From the NCBI GenBank assembly GCA_903851365.1, contig CAINOB010000020.1, forward strand, positions 170,986-224,885: DNA of 53,900 bases. Reading direction: 5' to 3'. Within the stretch, counting starts at the first letter, position 1; each line of letters begins with the position of its first letter. This stretch comes from an uncultured Bacteroidota bacterium (GTDB taxonomy: Bacteria > Bacteroidota > Bacteroidia > Bacteroidales > UBA12481). The notes beneath the pieces are model-generated. The model worked only from the letters and a program-made list of their open reading frames with translations, did not search any database and was not told the DNA's origin. A program made the translations under genes and the position numbers. This document shows positions 32,792 through 42,700 of this stretch, one piece after another.

Positions 32792-34246
32792 TCATTTAAT
32801 TCTAACCGTTATTCCTTCGTTGTAAAGATACCGCTTTAGATCCGGTATCGGAATTTCACCGAAATGAAAAACACTTGCCGCAAGGGCGGCATCTGCTTTT
32901 CCCAGGGTAAAGGCATCCCTGAAATGTTCAAGTTTGCCAGCTCCACCAGACGCAATGACGGGGATAGTCAGCTGGTTGGAGATTCTTGCGAGTGCCTCAT
33001 TGGCAAATCCTCCTTTTGTTCCGTCATGGTTCATGCTGGTAAAAAGAATTTCACCACAGCCTCTCTCCTGTCCTTCTTTCGCCCATTCGAACAAATCCCT
33101 GCCTGTAGGAATTCGCCCGCCATGAACGTATACCTCCCAGCTTGCTTCTTCCCTGGCATCGATAGCCAGTACAATAAACTGATTTCCGAAGCTCTTTGCC
33201 AGTCTGTCAATAATTTCAGGATCCTTCACAGCAGCCGAGTTGAGGCTAATTTTATCGGCACCTGCTTCAAGCAGCACCACAGCATCTTCAAATGTACTTA
33301 TTCCACCACCTACGGTAAAGGGGATATTCAGAACCTTAGCAATTCTTTTCACCAGAATGGGAAAGGTTTTTCTACCCTCGATAGTTGCAGTTATATCCAG
33401 AAAAACCAGCTCATCAGCTCCTTCCGCAGCATATCTCACAGCCAGTTCAACCGGATCGCCGGCATCCCTGATATCAATAAAATTTACCCCTTTCACGGTG
33501 CGTCCATCGCGGATATCAAGACATGGGATAATTCGTTTAGCGAGGAAAGAGGCTTTGAGTTTACCTTCGTAGATTGCTTTGCCTACGATAACTCCTTTTA
33601 ATCCAGCAGTTTCCAATTGGCGAATATCTTCTGGGCCGGATACTCCACCACTGGCAACCAGGTCAATACCCGGGAACTGTTGCATCATGCGCTGATAAAG
33701 TTCAACGGCAGGACCATTCATTGCTCCATCGCGATCCACATCGGTACAAAAAAATCTATCAACACCTTTGCCTAACCAAAATCCGATAAACTCCTGCCAT
33801 CCTATGTTTGATTCGCTCTGCCAGCCATGATAGGCGACCTTTTCATTTTTTACATCAACACCAAGCAGAACACGACTTGCCCCAAAATCCATTATCCATT
33901 CCTCCAATTCATGGGGATTGGTCACGGCCAGACTACCAATGCTTACCCTGTCGGCGCCGGCATCAAGAACTGCTTTAAAAGATTCCCTCGAGCGTATTCC
34001 TCCTCCAAAATCAACTTTCATTCCACCCAGGGCAACAATCTTCTGCAGCAAGCCGGTATGCACCGGATTGCCGGTACGGGCACCATCCAGATCAACAATA
34101 TGAAGATATTTAAATCCCAAATCACGAAAATTTCTGGCCATGTCGATAGGATCATCGGAATAGATTTTCATCGTATCGAACCGGCCGCCACTCAGGCGCA
34201 CACACTTTCCATCCATCAGATCGATTGCCGGAATGATCTCTATCAT
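32792..34246 (-). CDS. hisA/hisF: HisA-HisF fusion: ProFAR isomerase fused to IGP synthase cyclase subunit
   Basis: 484 residues in one frame. HisA (1-232) has Asp9 in [22 protein letters not shown], Asp131 in [18 protein letters not shown] and ASGGVSG. HisF (about 234-484) starts [23 protein letters not shown] (Asp244), has [21 protein letters not shown], Asp363 in [18 protein letters not shown] and [10 protein letters not shown]. These are the paired general acid/base Asp of both barrels. HisA lacks its last few residues and its stop; the next codons are those of a normal HisF, so there is almost no linker. Both enzymes are (beta/alpha)8 barrels that handle consecutive steps, with HisH as HisF partner. 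Start ATG overlaps the hisH stop (ATGA). Confidence 0.92.
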   Translation of the reverse strand: MIEIIPAIDLMDGKCVRLSGGRFDTMKIYSDDPIDMARNFRDLGFKYLHIVDLDGARTGNPVHTGLLQKIVALGGMKVDFGGGIRSRESFKAVLDAGADRVSIGSLAVTNPHELEEWIMDFGASRVLLGVDVKNEKVAYHGWQSESNIGWQEFIGFWLGKGVDRFFCTDVDRDGAMNGPAVELYQRMMQQFPGIDLVASGGVSGPEDIRQLETAGLKGVIVGKAIYEGKLKASFLAKRIIPCLDIRDGRTVKGVNFIDIRDAGDPVELAVRYAAEGADELVFLDITATIEGRKTFPILVKRIAKVLNIPFTVGGGISTFEDAVVLLEAGADKISLNSAAVKDPEIIDRLAKSFGNQFIVLAIDAREEASWEVYVHGGRIPTGRDLFEWAKEGQERGCGEILFTSMNHDGTKGGFANEALARISNQLTIPVIASGGAGKLEHFRDAFTLGKADAALAASVFHFGEIPIPDLKRYLYNEGITVRIK

Positions 34247-34824
34247 AGGTCAATAAAGTTTTTCAGAATTTGTTGTCCCACCTCACCGCTTTTTTCCGGA
34301 TGAAACTGTACTGCGTAAAAATTATCGCGATGGAGTGCTGCACTGAAACGTATGCCATAATCACAGGTTGCGAGTGTGGAGACTCCATCCTCAACAAAGT
34401 AAGAATGAACAAAATACACATAGCAGCCTGAATCAATGTCTTTAAAAATGCCATCCTGTTTAAAGCTGATGGAATTCCAACCCATATGAGGGACCTTGAC
34501 CGATCCACGAAAAAGTTCAACCTTTTGGGGGAAAATTCCCAGTGCCGGAGTATCCCCTTCCTCGGACCATTTACACATCAACTGCATACCCAGACAAATA
34601 CCAAGAACCGGTTGTTTCAGGTCGGGAATAACCTTGTCAAGGCCGCTTTCCCTAAGATATCTCATGGTTGTGCTGGCCTCGCCAACTCCCGGAAAGATAA
34701 CTTTATCGGCTTGTCGGATAGTAAGAGGATCATCGGTCACTTCGCACTCCAAACCTAGTCTGTCCAGTGCGTTTGATACTGATCCGATGTTTCCTGCGTT
34801 ATACTTTATTACTACAATTTTCAT
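34243..34824 (-). CDS. hisH: Imidazole glycerol phosphate synthase glutaminase subunit
   Basis: 193 residues, class I glutamine amidotransferase: Cys77 in [11 protein letters not shown], His175 and Glu177 in VQFHPEKSG, and [13 protein letters not shown] at the N-terminus, plus the PHMGWN loop. It supplies ammonia through HisF for imidazole ring formation. The HisF partner is the C-terminal half of the overlapping downstream gene, so both subunits are made together. Upstream is the palindromic repeat region. AAGG lies just before the ATG. Confidence 0.96.
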   Translation of the reverse strand: MKIVVIKYNAGNIGSVSNALDRLGLECEVTDDPLTIRQADKVIFPGVGEASTTMRYLRESGLDKVIPDLKQPVLGICLGMQLMCKWSEEGDTPALGIFPQKVELFRGSVKVPHMGWNSISFKQDGIFKDIDSGCYVYFVHSYFVEDGVSTLATCDYGIRFSAALHRDNFYAVQFHPEKSGEVGQQILKNFIDL

Positions 34825-34837
34825 CCTTGGTACTTTA

Positions 34838-35000
34838 AAAGGTTCGCCTTCGGCTCACTAACAGGCTCCCTTCGGTCGCTAAGTGGTTCGCTTCGCTCAC
34901 TAATTATGCTCGGCTTCGCCTCGCTAAATGGCTCCCTTCGGTCGCTATTAATAATTAGCGCGCAGCGCCTTTTAGTGAGCCGAAGGCGAACCTCTTAGGG
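34838..35000. repeat. Palindromic repeat element between hisB and hisH
   Basis: About 160 bases in a 194-base gap. Five direct, degenerate units of 21-24 bases begin at about 34838, 34862, 34884, 34905 and 34929, each with a TTCG/CTTCGGC-type hairpin core and ending in CTAA or CTAT (for example CTCCCTTCGGTCGCTA twice, at 34866 and 34932). A sixth copy is inverted: 34972-34992 is an exact 21-base reverse complement of 34841-34861. In the his transcript this gives a long-range 21-bp stem enclosing many small hairpins. No frame is conserved across units, and no transposase gene is present. Confidence 0.85.
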
Positions 35001-35018
35001 AGGCGCCAGCCGACACTC

Positions 35019-36143
35019 TTAGTCTATCGCTCCCTTGGTGCTTGGCACCCCCCCTTGTTCATTTCCTGCAATTGCTTGCTTTATTGTTCGTGCAAAACTC
35101 TTAAATATCGCTTCGATCTTATGGTGCTCATTTTCCCCAGTCGCCTCTATGTGTAAGGTACAGCGGGCACCATCTGCGAATGAGCGGAAGAAATGGGGAA
35201 AAAGCTCCGTAGGCAATTCTCCCACCTTTTCCCTCGAAAAATCCGCTTTCCAATTGAGGTAAGGCCGTCCGCCGATATCTATAGACACTGAAGCCTGTGA
35301 ATCGTCCATCGGAAGAACGAAACCATATCGGTTCATTCCCCTGAGGTCACCCCAGGCCTGACGAAAAGCCTGTCCCAGTACAAAGGCTGTATCCTCAACA
35401 GTATGATGCTCATCTACATGCAGGTCCCCTTTTATTTCAACCTCGATATCACAACCACTGTGCCTTGCAAGCTGATCAAGCATATGATCGAAAAAACCGA
35501 TCCCTGATGAAACTTTGGATTTGCCGTCACCGTAGAGAGACAGCTTTATCCGGATGTCAGTTTCCTTCGTAACGCGTTGAATATCCGCATATCGCTCTCG
35601 CTTAATCAGATAATCAGCGATTTCCTTCCAGGTAGATACTTTAAGTGCACATTGTTCCTCATCACCCGGACGAACGCGGCTATTCCATTTATCTAAAGAA
35701 CCAATATAGATGCCTTTACATCCGAGATTGGCTGCCATCCTGATATCTGTGGTACGGTCGCCGATCACGAATGATCCGGCCAGATCAAAACTACCGTCAA
35801 GGTATTTTTTCAGCATGTCAATTCCCGGCTTACGTGTAGGAAGGTTATCGGATTCAAAGCTCCGATCGATAAATACCTCACTGAAATGTATCCCTTCCTG
35901 TTCCAATGTTTCCATCATCCTGTTCTGTACCGGCCAAAATGTTTGCTCAGGATAAGAAGGGGTTCCTAAACCATCCTGATTAGTGACAATGACCAGTTCA
36001 TAAGGTAACAATCTGGCTATGCGCCCGAGGTGAGTGAAAACACCGGGCAAATACCGGAATTCCTCAAAATTATCAACCTGCTCACTTAAAGGTTCCTCAA
36101 TCAGGGTGCCATCACGATCAATAAATAGAATCTTTCTCATCAT
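35019..36143 (-). CDS. hisB: Bifunctional histidinol-phosphatase / imidazoleglycerol-phosphate dehydratase
   Basis: 374 residues. N-terminal HAD phosphatase (about 1-170) with nucleophile Asp9 in FIDRDGTLIEEP, VTNQDGLGTP and SFVIGDRTTDI; C-terminal IGPD (about 190-374) with GIGFFDHMLDQLARHSG, DEHHTVEDTAFVLG, FFRSFADGARCTLHI and NEHHKIEAIFKSFARTI, the manganese-binding His motifs. It performs the dehydratase step and the histidinol phosphate hydrolysis. The ATGATG start overlaps the hisDC stop by 4 bases; Met1 or Met2 could be used. The repeat element follows its stop. Confidence 0.95.
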   Translation of the reverse strand: MMRKILFIDRDGTLIEEPLSEQVDNFEEFRYLPGVFTHLGRIARLLPYELVIVTNQDGLGTPSYPEQTFWPVQNRMMETLEQEGIHFSEVFIDRSFESDNLPTRKPGIDMLKKYLDGSFDLAGSFVIGDRTTDIRMAANLGCKGIYIGSLDKWNSRVRPGDEEQCALKVSTWKEIADYLIKRERYADIQRVTKETDIRIKLSLYGDGKSKVSSGIGFFDHMLDQLARHSGCDIEVEIKGDLHVDEHHTVEDTAFVLGQAFRQAWGDLRGMNRYGFVLPMDDSQASVSIDIGGRPYLNWKADFSREKVGELPTELFPHFFRSFADGARCTLHIEATGENEHHKIEAIFKSFARTIKQAIAGNEQGGVPSTKGAID

Positions 36144-38653
36144 TTCGCCGCAAATTGTTGAACCAGCGCATTGATTAATTGATCGTTATCTGCGGGGGTA
36201 CCGACAGTTATCCGGAGACAGCCTTCACATAACGGCTGATTTGACCGATCGCGAACAATGATTCCATTTGCTGCGAGGTACTTGTAGGTTGCTTGTGGAT
36301 CAGTGAATTTCACCAATAGGAAGTTTGCGTCCGAAGGAAATACCTTTTCCACTCCCGGCAAAGCACGGAGGTTATCGGCAAGCCTGATCCTTTCGGTGAG
36401 GATCAGCCTGACATCAGGCCCTGTTTTCAGGATCATCTCCATGACTTTGGATGCAGTGAGTACGTTAACGTTATAGGGGTACTTCACCTTATTCATCACT
36501 TGAATGATTTCCTCATCAGCGATAGCCATCCCCAATCTCACTCCGGCAAGTCCCCATGCTTTTGAGAAAGTCTGCAAAACAATAATATTCGGGCATTCTT
36601 CAATCAGGGTAGTGGCTGAAGGACGTTCAGCAAAATCGATATAAGCCTCATCAACCACCACGATTCCATTAAACCTGGTAGCCAGATATCGTATCAGGTT
36701 AATAGTCGTCTGATTGCCAGTTGGATTATTTGGCGAGCAGAGAAAGATCATCTTTGTATCGAAACGGATGGTATCCAATATGGCGCCCGGATTGATTGAA
36801 AAATCAGGATTAAGCAAAACCTTATCTACTGCAACATCTTGAATACCTGCACATACAGCATACATCCCATAGGTAGGACTCAGGGTTATGATCCGGCTCA
36901 GACGGGGCTCGCAGAAAATGCGAATTAGAAGGTCGATGGCCTCATCGCTGCCGTTTCCGAGAAAAATATTTTCCTCATTGATACCCTTCATTGAAGCGAC
37001 CATTCTCCGAAGCTCAGTTTGCCGGGGATCAGGATAGCGGTTCAGTCCGGTGTTATTCGGATTTTCATTGGCATCCATAAATATCCCCTCCTGTCCTGAA
37101 AACTCATCGCGGGCCGATGAATAGGGTACCAGGGAAGCTATATTTGGCCTGATCAGGTTTAATGGGCTCTGGCGTGGCAATTTTTCCCCGGAATCCTCAG
37201 GGATCAGGCGATTAAGCAGGTTCAGCGGATTGATTTCGCTTTCCGGATCCAGGATATTCAATGGATACAGCAGGTTCAGCGGGTTTAAGTAATCCATCAG
37301 ATGATACTTGCTTCCAGCCTTTTCCTCATCCGGCTCTATGGTCTTATCCTCTTTTGATATTTCCTTTTTATTCTCTTCTTCACGCTGACGGATGGAAGCT
37401 GCCCTTGCATGACCTTCAAGACCTTCAGCCCTGGCCATGATACTGATAGCCGGTTCGATTGATTTCAAGCCTTTGGGAGTCAGCTCCTGAAAGGTGATAG
37501 ATTTCATGAAAGAATCGAGCGACAGACCGCTGTATATCCTGGCATATCCTGAAGTTGGCAAGGTATGGTTCGTGCCTGATGCATAATCTCCGGCACTTTC
37601 GGGTGAATAATTTCCAAGAAATACGGAGCCGGCATGTTTAACCTCACCGGCGAGCGTTGTGAAGTCTTTAGTTGCAATTATCAGGTGTTCCGGGGCATAA
37701 AGGTTAGCCATTGCAATCATTGAAACTTCATCGTGCAGGACAATTATTTTACTTTGATCGAGCACTTTTGAGGCAATAGACTTGCGCGGAAGATTTGAAA
37801 GTTGCAATTCGGTTTCGTCGTTAACCTTTTCGGCAAGTTCCCAGCTTGTTGTTAGCAGCACCACCTGGCTGTCGACTCCATGTTCAGCCTGTGAAAGCAA
37901 ATCGGCGGCCACAAAGGAAGGTTTTGCCGTATCATCAGCTATAATCATCAGTTCGGAGGGGCCGGCCGGCATATCGATTGCTATGCCTGTGCGGCTGACC
38001 AATTGTTTGGCCATGGTAACCCAGCCGTTTCCTGGTCCGAATATCTTATCAACCTTTGGAACAGGTCCCAATCCGTAAGCCATGGAGGCAATAGCCTGGA
38101 CTCCTCCGATCCGGTAAACCTGTGTTATTCCGCACCAGGCGGCTGCGTATAGAACGGCAGGATTTATTTTCCCATCCCTATTGCCCGGTGTGCACAGTAC
38201 CACCTCGGTGCATCCGGCGATACGTGCCGGAATGGCCAGCATCAGTACAGTGGAGAACAATGGAGCTGTTCCGCCCGGTATATAGAGGCCGGCGCGATCC
38301 ACCGGTACCCATCTCTGATAGCAGGTAATTCCGCGGGCAATATTCACAGGATTGGTTTCCCTGACCTGAGATTCATGAAATTTGCGAATATTGACGGCCG
38401 CCAGGGCTATAGACTGCTTCAGCGATTCGGGCAACAGATTTCCAGCTTCCTTTAATTCAGCTTCTGATATCAAGGCAGGTTCCGGCACATAACCATCGAA
38501 TTCGCCGGACATACGGCACACTTCATCCCACCCGGATTTCTGAAGTGAATTCAACATCTCCAGCACTTTGTCCTCGGTGGCTCCACCCTGAACAACTGGA
38601 CGATTCAGAATTTCATTCCATTGCTGTTTGGGCGGGTTGATTAAAATCTTCAT
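36140..38653 (-). CDS. hisD/hisC: HisD-HisC fusion: histidinol dehydrogenase fused to histidinol-phosphate aminotransferase
   Basis: 837 residues in one frame. HisD (1-421): zinc ligands Gln255 and His258 (SQAEHGVDSQ), Asp356 (ESAGDYASGTNH), His415 (LEGHARAAS), and APEHLI with Glu322-His323. Residues 422-500 form a linker: a charged stretch EEENKKEISKEDK, then hexapeptide units NPLNLL, YPLNIL, DPESEI, NPLNLL (457-480) and SPLNLIRP. HisC (about 497-837): ANENPNNTG, FLGNGSDEAIDLL, CSPNNPTGN, VVDEAYIDF and PLP lysine 698 in QTFSKAWGLAGVRLG. It does the aminotransfer and the last two oxidations. The gene starts 11 bases after hisG. Fusion of these two enzymes is unusual. Confidence 0.93.
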   Translation of the reverse strand: MKILINPPKQQWNEILNRPVVQGGATEDKVLEMLNSLQKSGWDEVCRMSGEFDGYVPEPALISEAELKEAGNLLPESLKQSIALAAVNIRKFHESQVRETNPVNIARGITCYQRWVPVDRAGLYIPGGTAPLFSTVLMLAIPARIAGCTEVVLCTPGNRDGKINPAVLYAAAWCGITQVYRIGGVQAIASMAYGLGPVPKVDKIFGPGNGWVTMAKQLVSRTGIAIDMPAGPSELMIIADDTAKPSFVAADLLSQAEHGVDSQVVLLTTSWELAEKVNDETELQLSNLPRKSIASKVLDQSKIIVLHDEVSMIAMANLYAPEHLIIATKDFTTLAGEVKHAGSVFLGNYSPESAGDYASGTNHTLPTSGYARIYSGLSLDSFMKSITFQELTPKGLKSIEPAISIMARAEGLEGHARAASIRQREEENKKEISKEDKTIEPDEEKAGSKYHLMDYLNPLNLLYPLNILDPESEINPLNLLNRLIPEDSGEKLPRQSPLNLIRPNIASLVPYSSARDEFSGQEGIFMDANENPNNTGLNRYPDPRQTELRRMVASMKGINEENIFLGNGSDEAIDLLIRIFCEPRLSRIITLSPTYGMYAVCAGIQDVAVDKVLLNPDFSINPGAILDTIRFDTKMIFLCSPNNPTGNQTTINLIRYLATRFNGIVVVDEAYIDFAERPSATTLIEECPNIIVLQTFSKAWGLAGVRLGMAIADEEIIQVMNKVKYPYNVNVLTASKVMEMILKTGPDVRLILTERIRLADNLRALPGVEKVFPSDANFLLVKFTDPQATYKYLAANGIIVRDRSNQPLCEGCLRITVGTPADNDQLINALVQQFAAK
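37214..37285. repeat. 18-bp repeat units encoding hexapeptides in the HisD-HisC linker
   Basis: Four consecutive 18-bp units encode NPLNLL, YPLNIL, DPESEI and NPLNLL; GCAGGTTCAGCGG occurs identically at 37216-37228 and 37270-37282, 54 bases (three units) apart. The same style of sequence continues in the HisC start (SPLNLIRP). Confidence 0.7.
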
Positions 38654-38664
38654 AATAATCTGAA

Positions 38665-39522
38665 TTACAATATCATTTTTTCGATCGGTATGACCAGGAT
38701 TCCCTGGGCACCGGCATCTCTTAATTTACCTATTATGCACCAGAATTCCGATTCACTTAAAACGGAATGTACAGAACTCCACCCTTCGGTCGCCAGCGGC
38801 ATCACCGTTGGGCTTTTCATCCCTGGCAAAATCTTACAGATCTCGTCCAGCTTATCATTCGGGGCATTAAGCAGTATATATTTATTATCGCGAGCGGCGA
38901 GTACTGATTTTATCCTGAAGAGGAAATTATCAAGGATAGCCCGCTTTTCATCAGACAGGCCCGGAGCAGCCACGAGGACCGCTTCAGATTGCATCACCAC
39001 TTCAACCTCCTTTAGTCCGTTACTGATCAGGGTGCTTCCCGAACTCACGATATCAAAGATACAGTCGGCCAGTCCGATAGCCGGGGCAATCTCGACTGAG
39101 CCATTCAAAAAATGGATCTCCGCATTGATCTGGTTCTCTGCCAGAAAAGTACGAAGAATTTTTGGAAACGAGGTGGCAATTTTCTTTCCGTTTAACCATT
39201 TCAATCCACTATAATTCTGCTCTTTAGGAACGGCAATACTTAAATGGCACCGACTGAATCCCAATCGGTAAACAACCTCCAGCGGGTACTCTGATTCGCG
39301 GAGCACGTCTTCTCCAATGATCCCGGCATTAGCCACACCATCAGCAACATACTGTGGAATATCATCGTCGCGAAGGTACAGCACCTCCAATGGAAATGTT
39401 GAGGACTGTGCGATAAGGTTACGCTTGCCGTTGGTCAGCGAAATACCGGCCTCAGCAATCAGCTCCTGTGAGGTTTCACTAAGCCGTCCGGATTTTTGAA
39501 GCGCTATTTTAAGTGTTTGCAT
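38665..39522 (-). CDS. hisG: ATP phosphoribosyltransferase, long form
   Basis: 285 residues, the long HisG with its own C-terminal ACT-like regulatory domain (about 215-285), so no HisZ subunit is needed. Catalytic part: LKIALQKSGRL, YLRDDDIPQYV, GIIGEDVL, ATSFPKILRTFL, LNGSVEIAPAIGLADCIFDIVSSGSTL (the PRPP loop). It commits PRPP and ATP to histidine and is normally inhibited by histidine through the C-terminal domain. First structural gene after the leader peptide and attenuator, with an AGGT before the ATG. Confidence 0.96.
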   Translation of the reverse strand: MQTLKIALQKSGRLSETSQELIAEAGISLTNGKRNLIAQSSTFPLEVLYLRDDDIPQYVADGVANAGIIGEDVLRESEYPLEVVYRLGFSRCHLSIAVPKEQNYSGLKWLNGKKIATSFPKILRTFLAENQINAEIHFLNGSVEIAPAIGLADCIFDIVSSGSTLISNGLKEVEVVMQSEAVLVAAPGLSDEKRAILDNFLFRIKSVLAARDNKYILLNAPNDKLDEICKILPGMKSPTVMPLATEGWSSVHSVLSESEFWCIIGKLRDAGAQGILVIPIEKMIL

Positions 39523-39537
39523 ATTACCTGATTATAA

Positions 39538-39567
39538 CAGAAAAGGCCTGCAGATTTGCAAGCCTTT
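39538..39567 (-). terminator. Attenuator-like terminator in the his leader
   Basis: On the minus strand AAAGGCTTGCA and TGCAGGCCTTT pair over 11 positions (one U-G), with a 4-base loop, followed by TTTTC. It lies between the leader peptide stop and hisG. Confidence 0.65.
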
Positions 39568-39592
39568 CCCGGTGTTTTACAATACCGATATC

Positions 39593-39667
39593 TTACTTCT
39601 CTGCATGAGTTTTAAACATCATATGATGATGGAAATGAAACAGCTGGTGCAGAAAATTGTTGTTCAT
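39593..39667 (-). CDS. hisL: His-rich leader peptide of the histidine operon
   Basis: 24 codons, ATG at 39667 to TAA at 39593. It begins MNNNFLHQLFHFHHHMM. Six of 24 residues are His (positions 7, 11, 13, 14, 15 and 21), three of them consecutive and encoded by CAT. The frame starts about 18 bases after a perfect -7 box and is followed by a terminator-type hairpin before hisG, the arrangement of ribosome-mediated attenuation: ribosome stalling at His codons under histidine shortage would prevent the terminator. Inside the frame CATCATATGATG is a perfect palindrome. I did not find a clear anti-terminator partner by eye. Confidence 0.8.
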   Translation of the reverse strand: MNNNFLHQLFHFHHHMMFKTHAEK

Positions 39668-39684
39668 AATTCTAATATCGGGTG

Positions 39685-39692
39685 CAAAGATA
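39685..39692 (-). promoter_or_regulatory. -7 box of the histidine operon
   Basis: On the minus strand TATCTTTG, an exact TAnnTTTG, with the leader ATG 17 bases downstream of it. No matching -33 TTG at 19-21 bases. Confidence 0.6.
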
Positions 39693-39743
39693 ATTCAATA
39701 ATTATAAATTTTGTTAGAGGTGGGTCGAAATATATTATGGCTA

Positions 39744-42700
39744 TTATTTAGTACTGAGCCACCAATTGGCGGGAACAGCTTGTTTTTTCAGGCCCGGACC
39801 TTCAACAGCAACCGAAAATGCAAAGTCAGTAGATCCGTTATAATACTGGATCTTCACCTTATGCAATCCGGCGGCCAGCAATACATATCCTGCTTCCTCT
39901 GATTCACCGTGTGCTCCGTCATTATCAGTAATCAGAACATCATCGATCGTGATGTTTGAACCATCGTCAGAAGTAGTGAAGAGCGTATAGGCACCGGCGG
40001 TCGGAACCTTAATATATCCGTCGTAAACAACTCCAAAATATTCGGCTTTATGATCCGCCGGAAGCTCAGGGGTTAAACAGGTTCCAGATTTTACAGGAGT
40101 CAGTTTTGACCAGTCGGGAAGCCTTCTCCAGCGACCTTCATAGTAGGCCCAGGTAAGACCCGGCTTAAGATTTGCCGGTTCGCTGTTGAGTGCAGCCAGT
40201 GGTTTCAGACCCTCGAATGAAATTGGTTCGTTCAATTTTGCAGCAGCTTCTTTTGTTTTGGCTGGATCGCGCGGGAAATCAACGCTGATCGGACCGGCAG
40301 CCTTTGACAGTCGGTTGGCATCATTTGAAACGGATATCGCAGCAATTCGAATGTTTTTCGAATCAGGCAACAGTAGTGTTTTGGCGCCGGCCGGAATATC
40401 AATCGCTATGCGGAAAAGATATCCGAATTTATAAGCTTCATTCTCATTGGTTTTACCCAGATGGCGATGTGTAGCTACATATCCGACAGGAACATGCTTG
40501 ACAAATGCCGGAATCAGTGCTACTGGTTTTGGATGAGCGACACCATTGATACGAATCGATTGCTTATATCCATTGCGAAGATCGCGTTTGTCCCATTGCC
40601 CGATATTGCCCGAATAATAAGGAATCTCCACCTTGACCGATTTTCCATCGACTTTGAATTCAGCTGTCTGATCCTGATCGATCGAAGAAACCATTACATA
40701 AACAGTGTTAAAAACACCATCAGGGATATTGATAGTCTGCCCCTTGGCGGTAATAAAGTTTTTCTGGCCGTCGGCTGATGAACCCATTTTAAATACTACG
40801 TCGTTCGATACGATCTCTGATGGCCATAATTCGGCAGGATAGGTATTTCCCTTGCCATCGAAATCTCCATCGGTACGGTTGGCATCGAAACTTACACCAT
40901 CGATATCATAGTTAAGAGCCAGCCATTGTGATGTTTTCCTGCCGATTGACTGTGCAGGTTTTGCCAGTTTAACAGCGAAAGTCTTTGGCTGATAAGATTT
41001 TATATCGAAAACAAGCTGACCGTTTTCCACTACGGCTTTTCCTGATGTTTCCTCGATTCCATTGACCTCACGAGCTGATACGATACCAGCCGGGAAAATC
41101 AGTTTAACTGCTTTGGCATCTTTCCCAAACAGTTCCTGAACGCGAATAACAATTTCATCAGTTTGCTCAGCTTGTTTCAGGGCTTTAACAGCCACCTGAC
41201 TGGTACTGACAGATAGCATGCTGAAAGCATTGCCGAGTGAGCCTTCGTGTTTCGGAGCATTGAAAGCCACGAGCGGCTGGTTCAGGCGGGTTGCTGACCA
41301 CTGTGAACTACCGTCTCTCCAATCGCCTTTATGCCCACCGATAGCGAAAGAAAAAGTATGAATTCCGATATCATTGGTCGCCTGATCCATGTATCCGCGA
41401 CCTGTAGCCGGGGTACGGAGCAGGGTAAGGCGGATCTGATTATCTGCAGGCTTGTCCCAGCCCATTTTATAATCACTCATTACGGTTACGCCGTAACTGT
41501 TATCGCCCTGGGTAACATCGGCCCATTGCTGAGCGGGAACCTCATATAATTTTGGCTGGTTATTATCGCGACGGATAGTTCCGATTCCAATATCGTAGGT
41601 AGCCTGAGCGTTTGATACTGCCAGCGGGAAGGCGGCTTTAAGCAAAGTGCCCTGACTGTTCCAGTCGAGTTCATTTCTGAAGTCGAGACGGTCACCGGCT
41701 AATCCGGCTGCCAGGCTGATATATTGTTTTATCTCCGAACCGTCCCTTTTGCGGACCACACAAAGTGTTACGCGGGCCGGACCGTTCTCGGTAATAGTGA
41801 TAACCGGTGCATCAAAAAAGCTTCTTGGCGCTTTGGTGACTGATTCGTACATCACTTCCCAGGCCGGCCATGAAACTGATTTATCATCAAGCATTTCCAG
41901 GCGAATCGGCGCTTTAAGCATCTCTTTTTTTGCGATTTTATCAAAGAGTGATGATACATCGCCATTCTTATCCAGGGTAACTTTGTATCTGGTATTTTCT
42001 AAAAGGTTCTTTTTAACGGTCAGGCCGGTAGCAAGGGTGCAAGGCTGAGCTGACGGCACCACATCAAAAACCTGATAGCTTACCGGAGCGCAATGAGCGG
42101 CAATGATCACCGTTGCCATGCGACCATTAAGAGAGGCTATTTGTGAAGGAACTTCCTTACCGGCTCCATCATAGACTCTCACCTGATTAAGTGTTCCAGG
42201 AAGCTCTACAGTGGCTGTCACCAAATCTTCGCGGTCGATGGACAGCGGGTTATAAATTACGACAGGAATACCGTTGGTACGGGTATCCAGTCCGCGGATA
42301 ACACCGCCCGCAGTATTTTCAAGAACGCCTGCAAACTGATTCTGACTCAATAATTCATCGTTCCATGAAAAGGTGTAAACGTCAGGAATACTGGTGCCGG
42401 TAAGGTCATCATGGAATTGATGCCATAGAAAACGGATCCATGCTTCCTGCAGGGTTTGTTTCGGATAGTAGGTAGCGCCCAACCAGTTGGCCATCACAGC
42501 AGAACGTTCGGCTGCATCGGCCAGCAGTTCGTTTTTGCGGTTCAGCATTTTCATAGCTGCTTGTGAGGAATAGCATCCGTTGCCGTGAGGTGAGGTAAGC
42601 AGTTCGCCGTTGAACTGAGGAAGTTTATCCAGCTGTGCACTTGATAGTTCACGAGCCATCAAATCTGCAGGAGCGCTAATAATTTTCAGAGGTCCATCGG

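Noticed and set aside
32864-33601. 245-codon plus-strand open frame opposite hisAF
   Set aside because: It is antisense to a clearly recognised enzyme gene, has no recognisable domain and no ribosome-binding site; it is a shadow of the codon pattern.
34838-35000. Insertion sequence or integron-type site in the his operon
   Set aside because: No transposase or integrase frame and no target duplication visible; kept as a repeat element only.
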